From the NCBI GenBank assembly GCA_022495005.1, contig JAGYXB010000096.1, forward strand, positions 310,001-374,000: 64,000 nucleotides of DNA. Direction: 5' to 3'. Source of the stretch: Rhyacophila brunnea (taxonomy: Eukaryota; Arthropoda; Insecta; Trichoptera; Rhyacophilidae). The position numbers were made by a program, and so were the translations under genes. The notes below the pieces were generated by a model. The model saw only the letters and a program-made list of their open reading frames with translations. It was not told where the DNA came from and did no database searches. Positions 21,282 through 32,996 of this stretch are shown here, one piece after another; position 1 is the first letter of the stretch, and each line of letters starts with the position of its first letter.

Positions 21282-21660
21282 TCAGAACACGATGCCAATG
21301 CATTCTTTTAATACTTTCAGCCATCTCTAAGTAGAATTGAATTCATTTTCAGTTAATTCTGTTGTTTATGAAAAGTAATTTCGGAAGAAATCCGTAATCC
21401 AATCCACTATTATTGGTTGCTAAGGGTGTGGTCCTAGCAACTAAATTATTCATATATACGTGCGTTACTATGGAAATCAAAATGACATTTCAGTATTCTA
21501 CATTTGTTTGTTTGTTGCAGAATAGCAAAAAAAAAATGATTTGTTGACAATTGCCTTATTTGTCCTAAATTATTAATACATAGAATTGCCAAGTTTATAT
21601 GAATCAACAGAAAATTTAAAAACGTTGTAAGTATGTAAAAAGTTCTTATTATCTTGTAAT
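21282..21660 (+). repeat. Right arm of the large inverted repeat, dispersed repeat
   Basis: Collinear with 13470-13735, including 'tatatacgtgcgttactatg' and 'aacagaaaatttaaaaacg'. Its first ~200 bases are the inverse of 19386-19560. Confidence 0.65.
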
Positions 21661-22281
21661 TATTTATTTACACTTTAATTTAATAGAAAGAAATAATATG
21701 TCATGGAAGGTGCAGTGGATATTTTAGGTATTATTGAATTTAGAATATACGTAACATATCATGTAAATAAATTACCCCTTCATCTCGTAATAAAATGAAA
21801 AATTATTTAAACTCTTAAACTCTCGTAATAAAATTAATGTAATTATATTTTAAACAAATATTGTTTATTTGATAAAAATGTAAATATAAGTACCTACGTT
21901 TTAATACAATCAATGACTCCTAGCGATCAATATTAATTTATGGTAAATCGGTTAAAAAATTAATAATTTATATTTTCCCTGTCTATTTACGCAGGTCTAG
22001 CTAATCTTGAAAATATTATTATTGTTTATGGTTTACTAATACTAAATCGCATTCGAGCAGGAAATATGTTTCATGCACAAATAGATAATAGTTATCAAAT
22101 GACTTAGTGTTTTAAAATTAATGAAAAACATCAGATGTCTTGAGTTCAACGGGTTATCAACAAGCGTTAGTTTTCTGGTTAGTCATTAAATGCATAACTG
22201 AATCAATTGCAAGCATCAACTCCTCAGAACAGCTACTACAAAAACTACGGCTTCTGCGCACAAAATTTCATAAGTTGAGAG
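21661..22281. other. Unassigned spacer
   Basis: AT-rich, nothing recognised. Confidence 0.4.
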
Positions 22282-22790
22282 CACAAAGCAAATAATAATT
22301 AGAATTCCGATAGGCTATAAAGTATAAACCAATACAGTAAATTTTGAAGCAGGGTTTTGAATGTGTGAGTGTCCTACGAAAATGAACCACGCATTATAAA
22401 CGTCCAATAGTGCGTATAATACACCAATATTAAATGAGCCTCAATGCATAAACCGAGAGCAGTTGTCAATACCTATTCAAAGTAGGTATGACGTATTCTT
22501 GACAAGTGTATAAATTTATCCCGTATTCTTCCTTACGCGAATTCGGTTGCCTGATTCTCATTACCCATTAGGTGTTTCAGTTCACATTATTTCTGAGTTC
22601 CCTGGTTGGGAGATATCAGTAAAAGATTAGTATGTACCATAAATGTTGACTCTTTTCTCAGGTGGAGCCTTCTGTGGTTTGTCAAAATGGTTGAGGGCAG
22701 TTAAGTTTGTCATAATATACTTTTATATTATATTTAGGTTTCATCTCTTCGAAGAAGATTTTCAACAACACCTTTGATCAAAAGGTATGT
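22282..22790 (+). repeat. Left arm of a 3.3-kb inverted duplication
   Basis: The outer 320 bases (22282-22604) are a copy of the CACAGAAC...GTTCCCTG repeat. The next ~190 bases include 'aaagattagtatgtac', 'ccttctgtggttt' and 'gggcagttaagtttgtcata'. All of it is matched in reverse complement at 25045-25547. Either this is a large transposon with long TIRs or one copy was duplicated in inverse orientation. Confidence 0.65.
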
Positions 22791-25044
22791 TCGCCATGCA
22801 TATTTGTCCTCTCCGATTGTTTTTACTAATCTTTTACAAGAAATCACAGCGCACGGCAAAAATAGTATCAAATTAACATGTGACATTACCTTTAGCATGA
22901 CCGGATTTAGTCTAAAGGCTTAATTACATTGGCAGACGCGTAGATCCAACCAGATCCAACGATCCACGCCGACCGTCGTGACTCGTGGCCAACGTCTTTA
23001 CACTATTTGCAATTATACGCAACGATTCGATCGTGTTGGACCGTGCTGTTTAAAATAAACATAGTGTTGCTATTATTAAAAATATAAGTTGACCGAAAAC
23101 TATTTCTTCGTTAGATTGGTGGCCACACTGAACAGTTTTCCCGTCCAATTTTACGTCAAAACTCAGCTGTCAAACTTAGCGGGCGCGTGTTCGGATATTT
23201 TCGTACGTTTTACGCAATCTTCGCTTATTAACGAATGAATCGTGACAGACGGAAATAGAATTTGTTCCAATTTGCTCACGATCGCTCACGCTCCCGGAAA
23301 ACCATAGATAATAGATTTTGGCAATCGTGCGGACGATCAGGTCAGATGCAATCTGCCAATGTAAGTTGAGCATTAGGAGAAGATTTTCATCAACACCTTT
23401 GACCAGAACCATTTCCCAATGAAGAAGGAAGCCGATACATTACACGACAGGTCCTACTTTTCGCCCCTCCCGTTGTCTATGGATGACCTATTATTGCCTG
23501 TCATTGTCTATAGAGTGCTTTGTTTCAGATTTCTTTCAGATTATTTTAACGTTTTAATCTTGGAGACCTTGGAGTTCATCTGATTTAGTGGTTTTGTGTT
23601 ATTAATAATTGGAAGTGACGATCAAAGTAAGTAAACTTCTTTTGTGTATAATAATATCATAATACACTAGGACGTTTGTCAATGTGATAGTCGATTCTAA
23701 ACGACAATAACTAATAACTTATTTATACTCTTCAGTCATTATAGAATACCAAACTCTGCTTGTACGTACGTTATCAATAAATAGTATGGCAGTGGACCAC
23801 TCGTTGCTTGTGCAAAAAGTTATGCTCAGGCTATATTAATCTAAAGATGGCGGTACCAGAACGCATTTTCCCCATACATATTTATTGGCTATTTATTCTT
23901 TGACTGTCCTAGAATTGTTTTTATGAACAAAAACTGACCTTTTACAAGAAATCACAGCGCACAGCAAAATAGTATCGTGGCATTACCTTTAGCATGACCG
24001 GGTTTAGTCTTAAAAAGCCCTGGACCTACTGTAAATAGTACCTATCTATCATTTTGATATTTAAAATATTTGAAGTATAAAATATTAAATAACTGAAAAC
24101 TTTCATTAATGGCAAACTGCATGTATACCGGATAGCATTCGAAGTTAGCAACAAACACTCTCGCGAATTCGACAGCATTACCGTCGGAATGCACTATTCG
24201 GCACACGGATAGCCGGATATCCCGAATCGACCAATCGATCGCATCGTAGGCCCATATAAATTGAGTCATTAATTTAAAAAAAAAAACGTATAGGTATGTT
24301 CAGCTGTAAATGAATATGATTTTATAGGGATTCTAAAGGGGAAGCTTTACCCATTCCTATTTTTATTTCCTTGACCTAGCTTACGTGAAAGTGATTTTTA
24401 AATAATTACCCAACAGTGCAGCTATTCTTAAGAGTGTACTTCAGTGAAACGGCAAATAATTTTCAAAAAGTAGGTGTGACGAAATTTCTCACTCGTCGCC
24501 TGGACTCGCCAATCGGAGACCGACAGTCGAAGTGTGCGCATGTCGATTTGTTTTGTCATGGCGTCGGGTGAAATTCTTAAATCGTGTAAAGATGACTAAA
24601 AAACTTTACGTATGTACTTAAAAAAGAAAACATGTCAATGAATATACTATTATTATTAGTAATATAACAATAAACATAACATTAAATGAACGCATGTTGG
24701 ATTTTCATGACAATTTATATTTCGTTCGGCACGCGTCATTTGCACAATCCGCGCATCGCCTAGCCACGATCTTTTTAGACCATGCCTCAACTGAAGTATA
24801 GCCTTAACAGTTAGCAATTTAGCACGTTTCCGTTATTTTCATTAATCAAAATTAACACGAAAGCCATTCCATATACAATAATGATTGGTAAATTCGTAAT
24901 ACGGCGAAGATTTAGGTTGTTAGACATGCCGGTCAAATTCGGGTATGTTCGTGCTGGCGTATACACCCGAACCCCAAATTTTTGTATTGAAACGTCAAAT
25001 ATGTCAACATAACCCACAATTTTGTTAGTCATGTCCAGGCATGG
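22791..25044. other. Interior of the inverted duplication
   Basis: No transposase or other protein was recognised. Two stretches repeat each other: 'ttttacaagaaatcacagcgcac' with 'cattacctttagcatgaccg' at about 22833-22910 and again at 23940-24010. The word 'gaagattttcatcaacacc' recurs at 22755, 23380 and, inverted, 25066. An ORF at 24042-24269 on the minus strand matches nothing known to me. Confidence 0.45.
22923..23364. mobile_element. MITE with TTACATTGGCAGA inverted ends
   Basis: TTACATTGGCAGA at 22923-22935 and its exact reverse complement at 23352-23364 bound 442 bp. I could not see a convincing TSD, so superfamily is open. The minus-strand ORF at 23176-23412 overlaps its end and is not supported. 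Confidence 0.55.
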
Positions 25045-25547
25045 GGAAAATGCGCTCTGGTCTAATGTGTTGATGAAAATCTTCGTCTAAGAGATGGAGC
25101 CTAAGGAATAATATGAAAGTGTTTGCGTTATGACAAACTTAACTGCCCTCAGCCTTTTTGATAAACCACAGAAGGCTTTACAAAGGCTAACATTAATTTA
25201 TGGTAAGTACATACTAATCTTTAGTGATCTCTCGCAACCAGAAGAAATAATGGGAACTGAAATACATAACGGGTGTGGAGTAACAGGCAATCGATCTCGA
25301 GTGTAGATGAATGTGGGATAAATTTAAACACGTGTCAAAAAAACCGCTTGTATTTCGTTCTGACAACTGCTCTCGGTTTATGCACTGATGCACGTTCAAT
25401 ATTGGTGTATTTGAAGATTGCAGCACACACTCTTGCACGTCTAAAATGTGTGGTTCATTTTCGTATGACACATTCAAAACCCTGCTTCAAAATGTAGTGT
25501 ATTGGGGTATAGCCTATCAGAATTCTATGTTATTAATCTGTTCTGTG
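25045..25547 (-). repeat. Right arm of the 3.3-kb inverted duplication
   Basis: Reverse complement of 22282-22790 with modest divergence and a small deletion at the GTTCCCTG end. It ends CTGTTCTGTG at 25547. ORFs at 25214-25497 overlap this repeat and are not credible. Confidence 0.65.
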
Positions 25548-26221
25548 GTCATGTCATTGCGATTGCAGCATGAAGTAAATGTTACTACTAGGCACTTGAT
25601 ATTTGACAGCTCGCGGGGATCTATAAATAATGGCGGTGGCCGTGACGTAATTCTTTCTCAAAACAATTGCATCATGCCTCTCTATTCTCAATATGTAATT
25701 GACGTACTCTGTCTCCCTCTAAAAGTTAACACAGCCAAGAGAAGGGCTGTTAAAAGATAACACTTTTTGACAGTTCAGACGCTTAACTTATCGTAATAAT
25801 AATAAACTGCATTAATACGAAAAACGATATGATAGAATAGCCTCGCAAGAAGCCTGCGTGGCCGCGTTATCACTTGATTTACATTGCATTACTTACCGCA
25901 GATGTGTGATAAAGAGGCGATGTGAAATCCCTTGCTTTAAACTGAGGCGTAGTTCCTCTTACAGGCACGCAATAAGCTCGTTTCACAGTAGGAGATTAGA
26001 TTGACGATGAGTGCAATGAATTCCCAAAAGAAGACTAAAACATAACTAATGGAAAATTAACTATTTCTTTGTGAAGTGTTGCTGTTTAGTTTGTAAAGCT
26101 TCAGTGTTCTTAGACAAATAATATAATATGGTACATATAAGACACATTTGGAAAGTGCGGTAGATCATAGCAATCTTGACACTGGAGACTGATTCGCTAC
26201 TGATAAAAATGATCGTATCCG
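25548..26221. repeat. Spacer with two dispersed-repeat fragments
   Basis: About 25720-25795 shares 'ctctaaaagttaacacagcc' and a following 'aagagaaggg' segment with the centre of the palindrome at 38570-38692. About 25915-26055 shares 'tttaaactgagg.gtagtt', 'gacgatgagtgcaat' and 'aaaacataa' with two adjacent stretches at 57925-58010 and 58120-58245. No coding gene supported. Confidence 0.5.
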
Positions 26222-26602
26222 GAAATTTGTACGTGAACAGTTCACCGCAGGACACTTGTCTTATTCGTGCGCCGTAGTACGTGAAACATGAGTTCGTGTA
26301 ACATTTAATCAAATGACGAGTTCTTCATTGAACATTTCACCGTGGAGTATATTTGTACGTATGCTACAACATGTGGAGATGTCTTTACTAGGTTAGGTTA
26401 GGTTAGGTTAGGTTAGGGTTAATCTAATTGGAACAGTACTATTTGCAGACTATCGCCGCATTTTGTAAGATACGTACAAATGTATTCCACGGTGAAATGT
26501 TCAACGAAGAACTCGTCATTTGATAAAATGTTATAAGTACGAACTCTTGTTTCACATACTGCGGCACACGAATAATTGCCCCACGATGAACTGCATACGT
26601 AC
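26222..26602. repeat. Palindrome with a TTAGG tract at its centre
   Basis: Arms of about 150 bp (26222-26385 and 26455-26602) are reverse complements. Examples are 'catttgatgacgagttctt' type words and 'caccgtgga' on both sides. At the centre (26390-26418) sits a run of five GGTTA units followed by GGG, the insect telomere repeat. The right end carries CTTACATGTAACC, also the end of the repeat at 3838 and a fragment near 29190. Overlapping minus-strand ORFs are shadows. Confidence 0.75.
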
Positions 26603-27450
26603 AACTTACATGTAACCAAAAATGATAATGCAAATGTATAGTTAAATATTACATGCAATCAATATTCAATCGGTTGGCGATCACTGTTCACGGTGTCGCC
26701 GTCACCGAAGGCCACTGCAAGTCGGCTGCAGTCTCGAATGCCTAATGCGGCTCGTGTGCTCCCACCCTACGTGTGCGATACATTATTGGGGCATCATGTC
26801 GCGTATTGAAAAGTGGACGTTGAAACTGGAAACGAGGTCTTTCTATACGCCGTGTTACATAAAAAAATGCCACGCTCAAATCGACAACTGGGGCAAGTTC
26901 AAATTGATTGCATAACGAAGCTAATTCTAAGTATTTATAATGGTAAATAAAAATATCAATTCACTTCAGTAGGTATCTATGTAACGCAGCAAATTGGATA
27001 AACGGTGAATTAATATTTATAGTACATGCTTTGTTAGAATAGGTATATTTAATAATTAAAATTCGTTTATTTACATGAGTGAGCTTCATACATTACAAAC
27101 ATTATAAATTCAGAATGATATAAAATATAAATGAGGAAAAATGAATAAGGTAATGAAAACAGAATGCACAAATAATATAAATATAAATGAAGACTGTACC
27201 GGAACTATGGGACCGCAGATTATCAGCTAATCTCCCATTTTCAGTATGTAGCGTGAATAGGAAAAATATAGCGTAAAAAATAAATATTGTGACAATACAA
27301 TGAAAACTGTAAGTATCGAAAAATTCGTCGCCGATAATTTATTCATCGTGATGAATTTTTATGAGTAGAATATTTTGACTTAAAATTTTCTTAGACCCGA
27401 CGCGACGGTCACGTCAAACTTTACTGGTGTGATATAATCTGGTTTGTGAC
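26603..27450. other. Unassigned spacer
   Basis: 26670-26800 is GC-richer than average without a recognised feature. No gene supported. Confidence 0.35.
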
Positions 27451-27935
27451 AAGTATTGCCATCTTTTCAAAGTGGAATTATAATACAGAACCTCCAAAAT
27501 TATAGTATTTGGGGGCAAAAATATAGGAACGCGTTGTCATCTGTTGAAAATGTGTAGGTTTTTTGTTTCTCCGAAAAAAATAACGGAGAATTTGAGAAAC
27601 TCCGAGACCCCTTTTTATTTAGGTACCTCTTCCGACCAAAAATGCTTACCGTAGAATTCAAGAAACTTTATTCTAAGCCAAAGTCAAGGGATTTTATTAC
27701 GTTTTTTGAGCATTTTTTTGTTCCAAGTTCCCCAAATCTTATATTACGAAATTATAGTACTTTTTTGCACCAATTTATCGAACTGAAATATCGAAATTTT
27801 AGTACCTACTTTTTAGTTTTTTTTTTAAATTATAGTATTTTGGGCGTACTATATCTGTTTTATATCGTACATATTACGCGGACCAAAATGATAGTACAAA
27901 TACTATAATTTATTATAGTACGGTTGGGAACACTG
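27451..27935. mobile_element. hAT-type MITE, 485 bp
   Basis: The octamer tttgtgac flanks both sides exactly (27443-27450 and 27936-27943). The right end GGTTGGGAACACTG is a typical hAT terminus. The left end AAGTATTGCCATCT is its degenerate partner. Inside, 'attatagta' words recur at least five times in both halves. An 88-codon ORF at 27642 lies wholly inside and is not a recognised protein. Confidence 0.75.
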
Positions 27936-27943
27936 TTTGTGAC

Positions 27944-30104
27944 AGTGTTTTAGCAAAGGTGCTTTTTTTGTGCATTGACCAAATTTACTAAAAATAATAA
28001 TGAAATGACACGTATGTAGGAACACCTGACATAGGTAGGTACATATTTTTTACTATACTTAATCAAAAATCAAGGAAACAATACGTTGCAAAATACACAA
28101 CTATTTATAAACATGGTAAGGTTAAACCCACAATGTTTTTGAATTGTGCAATTTTTTGAAGAAAATATTTCAAATTATATTATACAAATTTACATTTTCT
28201 AAAAAATAACCGTGAAATGCGCACGGGTCTTCTGCGCAATTTTATTTTTAAAAAGATTAAGTATTTCAAACTCGACAACCGATGAACAATACAAATGAAA
28301 ATAGTTTTACTGTCATTCTCAATACGCACTTAAAAATGGGGTACATTTTTCAAAGCATCAAATATATGGGAATGTTTTAAAAGACATTCTTCAGACAGTC
28401 TTCATTAATTATTAATTATTGTAGAAAATATGCTTTTACATAATTAGGTGATATATTATTGGAAGTCGTTACCAATATCTTAGGGGGATTTTCCATGAAA
28501 ATTGTTATTCAGTTATAGAATACCAGCATAGTTTCTAATAATTTATTTAGAATTTAGTTTCTTTTCTCCATATTCTTGTATAAGCTTTCCACAGTTTATA
28601 ATAATTTATAAACAATAGTATTCTTTTCAAATACTTTAAGGTGCTCTAGGCCCTAGGGAAGGGTGGCGCCCCAAGCTTAAGAGGCACTAGTTTACTCCAT
28701 GCCGTTTTCGTTTATTTTGTCGATGACAAACTGCCGCTATACGAATAAATAAATACATGCATGAATCATCACCGAATCTCATAAGAAAACTTTGTGTCAG
28801 GAATTTTGTACGTATGCAGTTGGCCGTTCTATTGGGAATATATGACTGGCCGTATAGTATTGAAATAAATAGAACACATAAAAAAAACAATTGAATACAA
28901 GGGAGAAACAGAAGAAAATAGGAAGGTAAGTTATTATTTTAAAATACAATCATAGCCTATAATTTATATCAAATTCGGGTAGGTACTCGTATCAATCCTT
29001 ACCTATCAAATATCTGATAGTAGGTAATGACATATTTGATACCGATCAATATTTTTGAATATATTAAAATTGGAACATTACTGTCTGCAATGCTCCACGA
29101 ACAACGAGTATTTTTTTGATCTCAGTGATACATGTCTATCTATTTCCGTTACGTATGCCCACGGCGAGATGTAATACGTACAATAATTTACACATAACCA
29201 AAAAACCTGTCGGTGTCTTTATTCCACGTGTGCATTCACACGCAGGTGATTGCATCCAACATGCATACTTATGTAATATTTATGTCTGATAAAATGCATT
29301 GAAATGTAATTAAAAACGCCGTATCCCTACCTACCTTTATTTAGGTCAGACCTTCTCAAATTATTCTTTCCGCTGTTCCGGCTTGGCTTTAAAAAAATGC
29401 ACAGGAATTTGATATTGTGAAATTTGAATTTGGCTTTGTCCGTCTGGCCTTGAAAAAATAGTTACCGAATCATAATAAATCTACGATTTTTATTAATTCC
29501 GATTTGGAAGTTCTCATGGTTTTTTTTTTACCTAATTGCTGTTAATGAAAAAAAATCCGTTGGAAACTCGGATGCGACAAATCAATAATAATTTACAAAC
29601 GTTATCATTTTTTTTTTATTTGATTAATTGAAATTAATTATATTTTTTTTTTCGAAACGTGATGCGTTGATATTTTTCGGCGTCAAAATAATATGTTTTG
29701 AGACTTTCTTCCGATTGACGGTATCGTGAGGCGATTATTTTTTAATACAGAGTTACTTCTACCGACACTATTATATGCTTATATCTATCTCTCTGGCACT
29801 ATCACAACTTAAATACCATGGAACTCTCACCACACTGCTCATATTATCAATAGGTTGGAATGAATGCTAAAACATTCTCTAAAGTTTAAATCATAATATC
29901 TCTTTCACTAATAATTACTATCATTAACTTGTCTAATAAAATTTTATCATTCTTCCCAAATGGAACATTTTTAAATCCAAGTTTTATAAATCAAAAATTC
30001 TTAAAAATAAATTAATTATCATTCAGATTGCCCACAATTATTACTGTCAAATGTTTTAACATACCCAGAATCGATATTCATCCCCACATCTTTTCACTTA
30101 TACA
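27944..30104. other. Long spacer with repeat fragments
   Basis: No gene. Fragments near 28800-28835 ('ttttgtacgtatgcagtt') and 29130-29200 ('acgtacaataatttacacataacc') match the arms and ends of the TTAGG-centred palindrome at 26222, so an older, eroded copy may lie between them. Confidence 0.45.
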
Positions 30105-30701
30105 CAGTGACGGCTCGTCCATATGCACTCCGGTACTGTGCAGCACCCCCAAGCAAATTGAGACAAATGTATTATTATAATATAACGTAAATTTATGTAT
30201 ATTATATGAAAAAGATCAATATAATTAGATTATTATATATTTATTATAAACTTGTAATCAGCTCGCCCGCGCATCGATACATCCAATGTCCAATAATATT
30301 ATCATACACCGCGGTAGGTACTTGATTTTTCACAGTACCGATTTCAATAGAATATTCTCGAGTGGGCGAAGGAGGGCGCGGGCAGCGGTGCTCGCAAATG
30401 GAAGCCTATTCGGTACTGCCGGTCAGACAGTCCGATTTCAGTACTTCTCCGTTTCTGAGTCGCGCGTGAGCACGCGTGCCACAACAAGGAATGAAATATA
30501 GCTATCTATAATGATTTAGTAACATTGTTAAAATTTATTATTATAATAATAATAAGTTCTTTATTTTAATTATTAATACTTATAATTAATTATTTATATT
30601 TAATTTTGATGTTAATAGTAAAATATAATGCAAATAAACATTAATTTTTGTTTTTGATCAACCGCAGCACCCCCAAATATCTTATCCGCGAACCGCCACT
30701 G
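30105..30701. mobile_element. hAT-type MITE, 597 bp
   Basis: The octamer cttataca is exact on both sides (30097-30104 and 30702-30709). Ends are CAGTGACGGCTCG and CGAACCGCCACTG. A 'gcagcaccccca' word follows each end inversely. The centre contains a GC-rich block (30250-30480) with 'gggcgcgggcagcggtgc'. An overlapping 71-codon ORF at 30286 is unsupported. Confidence 0.85.
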
Positions 30702-30721
30702 CTTATACACATTCAAATATA

Positions 30722-31223
30722 CAGTAATACTCCGAAGTTACGCGATTCGTGGGTCATACGAAAATCGCTTAAATCGAATTCGCGTAAGTCGGCATACAAC
30801 TTTGCATATAAATACATTTTTTGTTTAATTGGGACCAAGGACTATCAAAACACTAATTTAGAAGAAAAATATTACAATTGCATTTTTTTGTACATATCAA
30901 TGTGTACAAAATATTAAAAAAATAAATGAGTTACGTAAAAAAGTTATTTCGATCTCGATGGCTTCATAAAATCTAACAAATCCGTCTGACGACACAATGC
31001 CTTCATTTTTCACGCAGAATTTCTTCGTAGCAAGCTAATATTTTTTGTTCCCTGCTTTGTAGCTATAACGCGTTTTCTAAAAAATTGAAGCTCTTTTTCA
31101 ATTCAGCTGAGACCTTCTGTCAAGCTTCCAATTATTTTCATGTGCTTTTCTGGTGGAACTGAGTATGAAGTGTCTGATCAAGAATCGCGTAACTCCAAGT
31201 TCGCGTAAGTCCGGGTATTATTG
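30722..31223. mobile_element. pogo/Tigger-like MITE, 502 bp
   Basis: TA at 30720-30721 and 31224-31225 flanks ends CAGTAATACTCCGAAGTTAC and GTCCGGGTATTATTG. The GTTACGCGATTC and TTCGCGTAAGTC words next to the ends occur in both orientations. A CAGT start with a TA duplication is the pogo/Tigger pattern of the Tc1-mariner superfamily. It begins only 13 bp after the TSD of the preceding hAT MITE. No transposase is encoded. Confidence 0.75.
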
Positions 31224-31225
31224 TA

Positions 31226-31864
31226 ATAAAAAACCAATATATTATATTATCTACTATTTACTAAACCAATATATAATACTATGAGTCAAACGGAATAGTA
31301 CAAAACTTAAATACATTAGAATTTTAATTAAAACAAACACCATCAAGTACCCTCGATCGATGGTATTAATAGTATATATTATGTATATCAATTATAAATT
31401 ATTTTATAAAAGGATTTTTAATAATGCCAGCACTTTTGATCGTCTATCGCGACTTTTCCATGTTATATCTATTGTTTTGCTATTTGCCTAAAAGCCAACT
31501 ATGAAGTGGTCGATTTCTTCAAATATTTCTACACAATATCATCTGGCAGTTAGTAGTCTCATGATGATGTTGTCTAATTGATATAGCATTCACAATAATA
31601 TGTTAGACTACCGGCAAAACTTTGAAGGGCACTGTCATTGAAGGTACATGCGCAGAGTGGAAATTTTACATTAATTTGCAAATATACCTACTTATAAATT
31701 TAATAATAATATAAGTAATAATATTTATTATTTGAATATAGGTGGAATAAGTATTAATAATACAGTGACGTAGGCAAAAATATTGCGCGTCGTTGATGAC
31801 AGTTTATTTTTATTTATTATCTATCAAATACATTTGCACCGCAACGTGCATAAATTCTCATTTA
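31226..31864. other. Spacer with a repeat fragment
   Basis: 31281-31372 matches 58372-58470: 'gactcaaa.ggaatagta', 'cattagaattt', and 'ccatcaagtacc.tcg.tcgat' in the same order. Nothing else recognised. Confidence 0.45.
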
Positions 31865-32164
31865 TTATTGACCACTAGAATAAATATGCAAATATTGAGA
31901 TGTCAATAATATCCAGCAGTATTCGCCAGAGACACATACAGATGGCTTGATTGGAGTCACCATTTTACCTGACTGACGCATTAATCGGTCGGAAAAGCGA
32001 TACAAATAAAACTGTTGGATAATATGAAAAGTCATCCCTTTGAAATAATTCATTGCAATATGACAAATTTTGCCGCGGTCATTGACGTATTTATTATACG
32101 GACAAAGTGTGTGAAAAATAAAATTACTACAAAGTTTTAGTCTGCCCTGACCATAGTCTGTCAT
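31865..32164 (-). CDS. Orphan ORF, 99 codons, function unknown
   Basis: This is one of the few longer ATG-started frames not explained by a repeat seen in this window. The peptide has no signal sequence or domain I recognise. A stop codon lies three codons upstream of the ATG, so the start is bounded. Directly upstream (32165-32410) is a CG-rich block that could hold a promoter or another exon, or could simply be part of an unknown element. It may equally be chance; random frames of this length are expected in 64 kb. Confidence 0.15.
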   Translation of the reverse strand: MTDYGQGRLKLCSNFIFHTLCPYNKYVNDRGKICHIAMNYFKGMTFHIIQQFYLYRFSDRLMRQSGKMVTPIKPSVCVSGEYCWILLTSQYLHIYSSGQ

Positions 32165-32410
32165 CCAATTTTATTCAGTCGACGCACGGTTGAGTGCGTG
32201 GCGACCTTATCGACAGAGCCGTTGTCCGCAAAGCAACTACCGTTCAGGCCACCTGTGCCGTGTGCGCATCGCACGGCTTCTTGCAGTGTATTCCGCCACT
32301 TAGGTAACCGCTCCTGAGACATGCGTAACAAACTGCTGATGCTTCACACCAAACGTAGGCGGTCGTGATACGCTCGATTAAGACCGAATGTGGTGCGGGG
32401 CCGGTTAGTT
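32165..32410. other. CG-rich island in AT-rich surroundings
   Basis: Base composition shifts sharply, with many CpG dinucleotides. On the minus strand about 45 codons are open from roughly 32380. I recognise no protein, tRNA or terminal repeat. Candidates are an exon, a promoter or an unknown transposon. Confidence 0.35.
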
Positions 32411-32639
32411 TGGTGGATATATGTTTGTGTTTTGGCAGTAATTATAGCATTCAATGTTATTCTGTTGTAACAAACAGACGAAAATAACGGAAAAAATAAG
32501 TCTCCCTGCATTGTAATATGGGTATATTTCCAAACTGCATTAATTTATTGACGTCAATTTTATGAGATATTTGTATAGATAATTGTTATAAATACAAATC
32601 ATGTATCTAAAACTGAACCCTACTTATAACGCAATGAGG

Positions 32640-32950
32640 GTGAATCACAGAAACAGAACAGTGACAAAACAGAACAACGATAAATAAAACTGAGACCTTC
32701 CAGGAAAAATATTAATTCAATATTGAAAATGTGCTATCTCTATTATGTTGATAGATTTTTAATAGCACAGATTTTCAATACGCCATAATAAATCAAATTA
32801 TAGAAGTAAGTACCTAATTTCTGCATTCCTAATCGCTAGAAAGCCTCAAATAAACGGGACTTTGCCGGCAAGCTTAGGATATCTCATCTTAATCAATATA
32901 ATTTGTTCAACATGATTGTGTGACTAGGTAGGTACAACTAAATAATGACC
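32640..32950 (+). repeat. Partial copy of the CAGAAC-ended element of 6894
   Basis: It shares 'acagtgacaaaacagaac', 'aatattgaaa.t', 'cctaatcgctagaaagcctc', 'gccggcaagct' and 'atcttaatcaatataat' in order with 6890-7650, and lacks that copy's 7123-7600 stretch. Confidence 0.55.
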
Positions 32951-32996
32951 CAACTCAACCTATAATAGTTTAGGTAGGTATACTTACTATTATAGG

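Noticed and set aside
25446..25760. 104-codon ORF as a gene
   Set aside because: Its first third is in the arm of the 22282/25547 inverted duplication, and the last part is in a dispersed repeat.
26390..26418. A chromosome end or true telomere
   Set aside because: Only five GGTTA units, in the middle of a palindrome and with 26-38 kb of ordinary sequence on each side.
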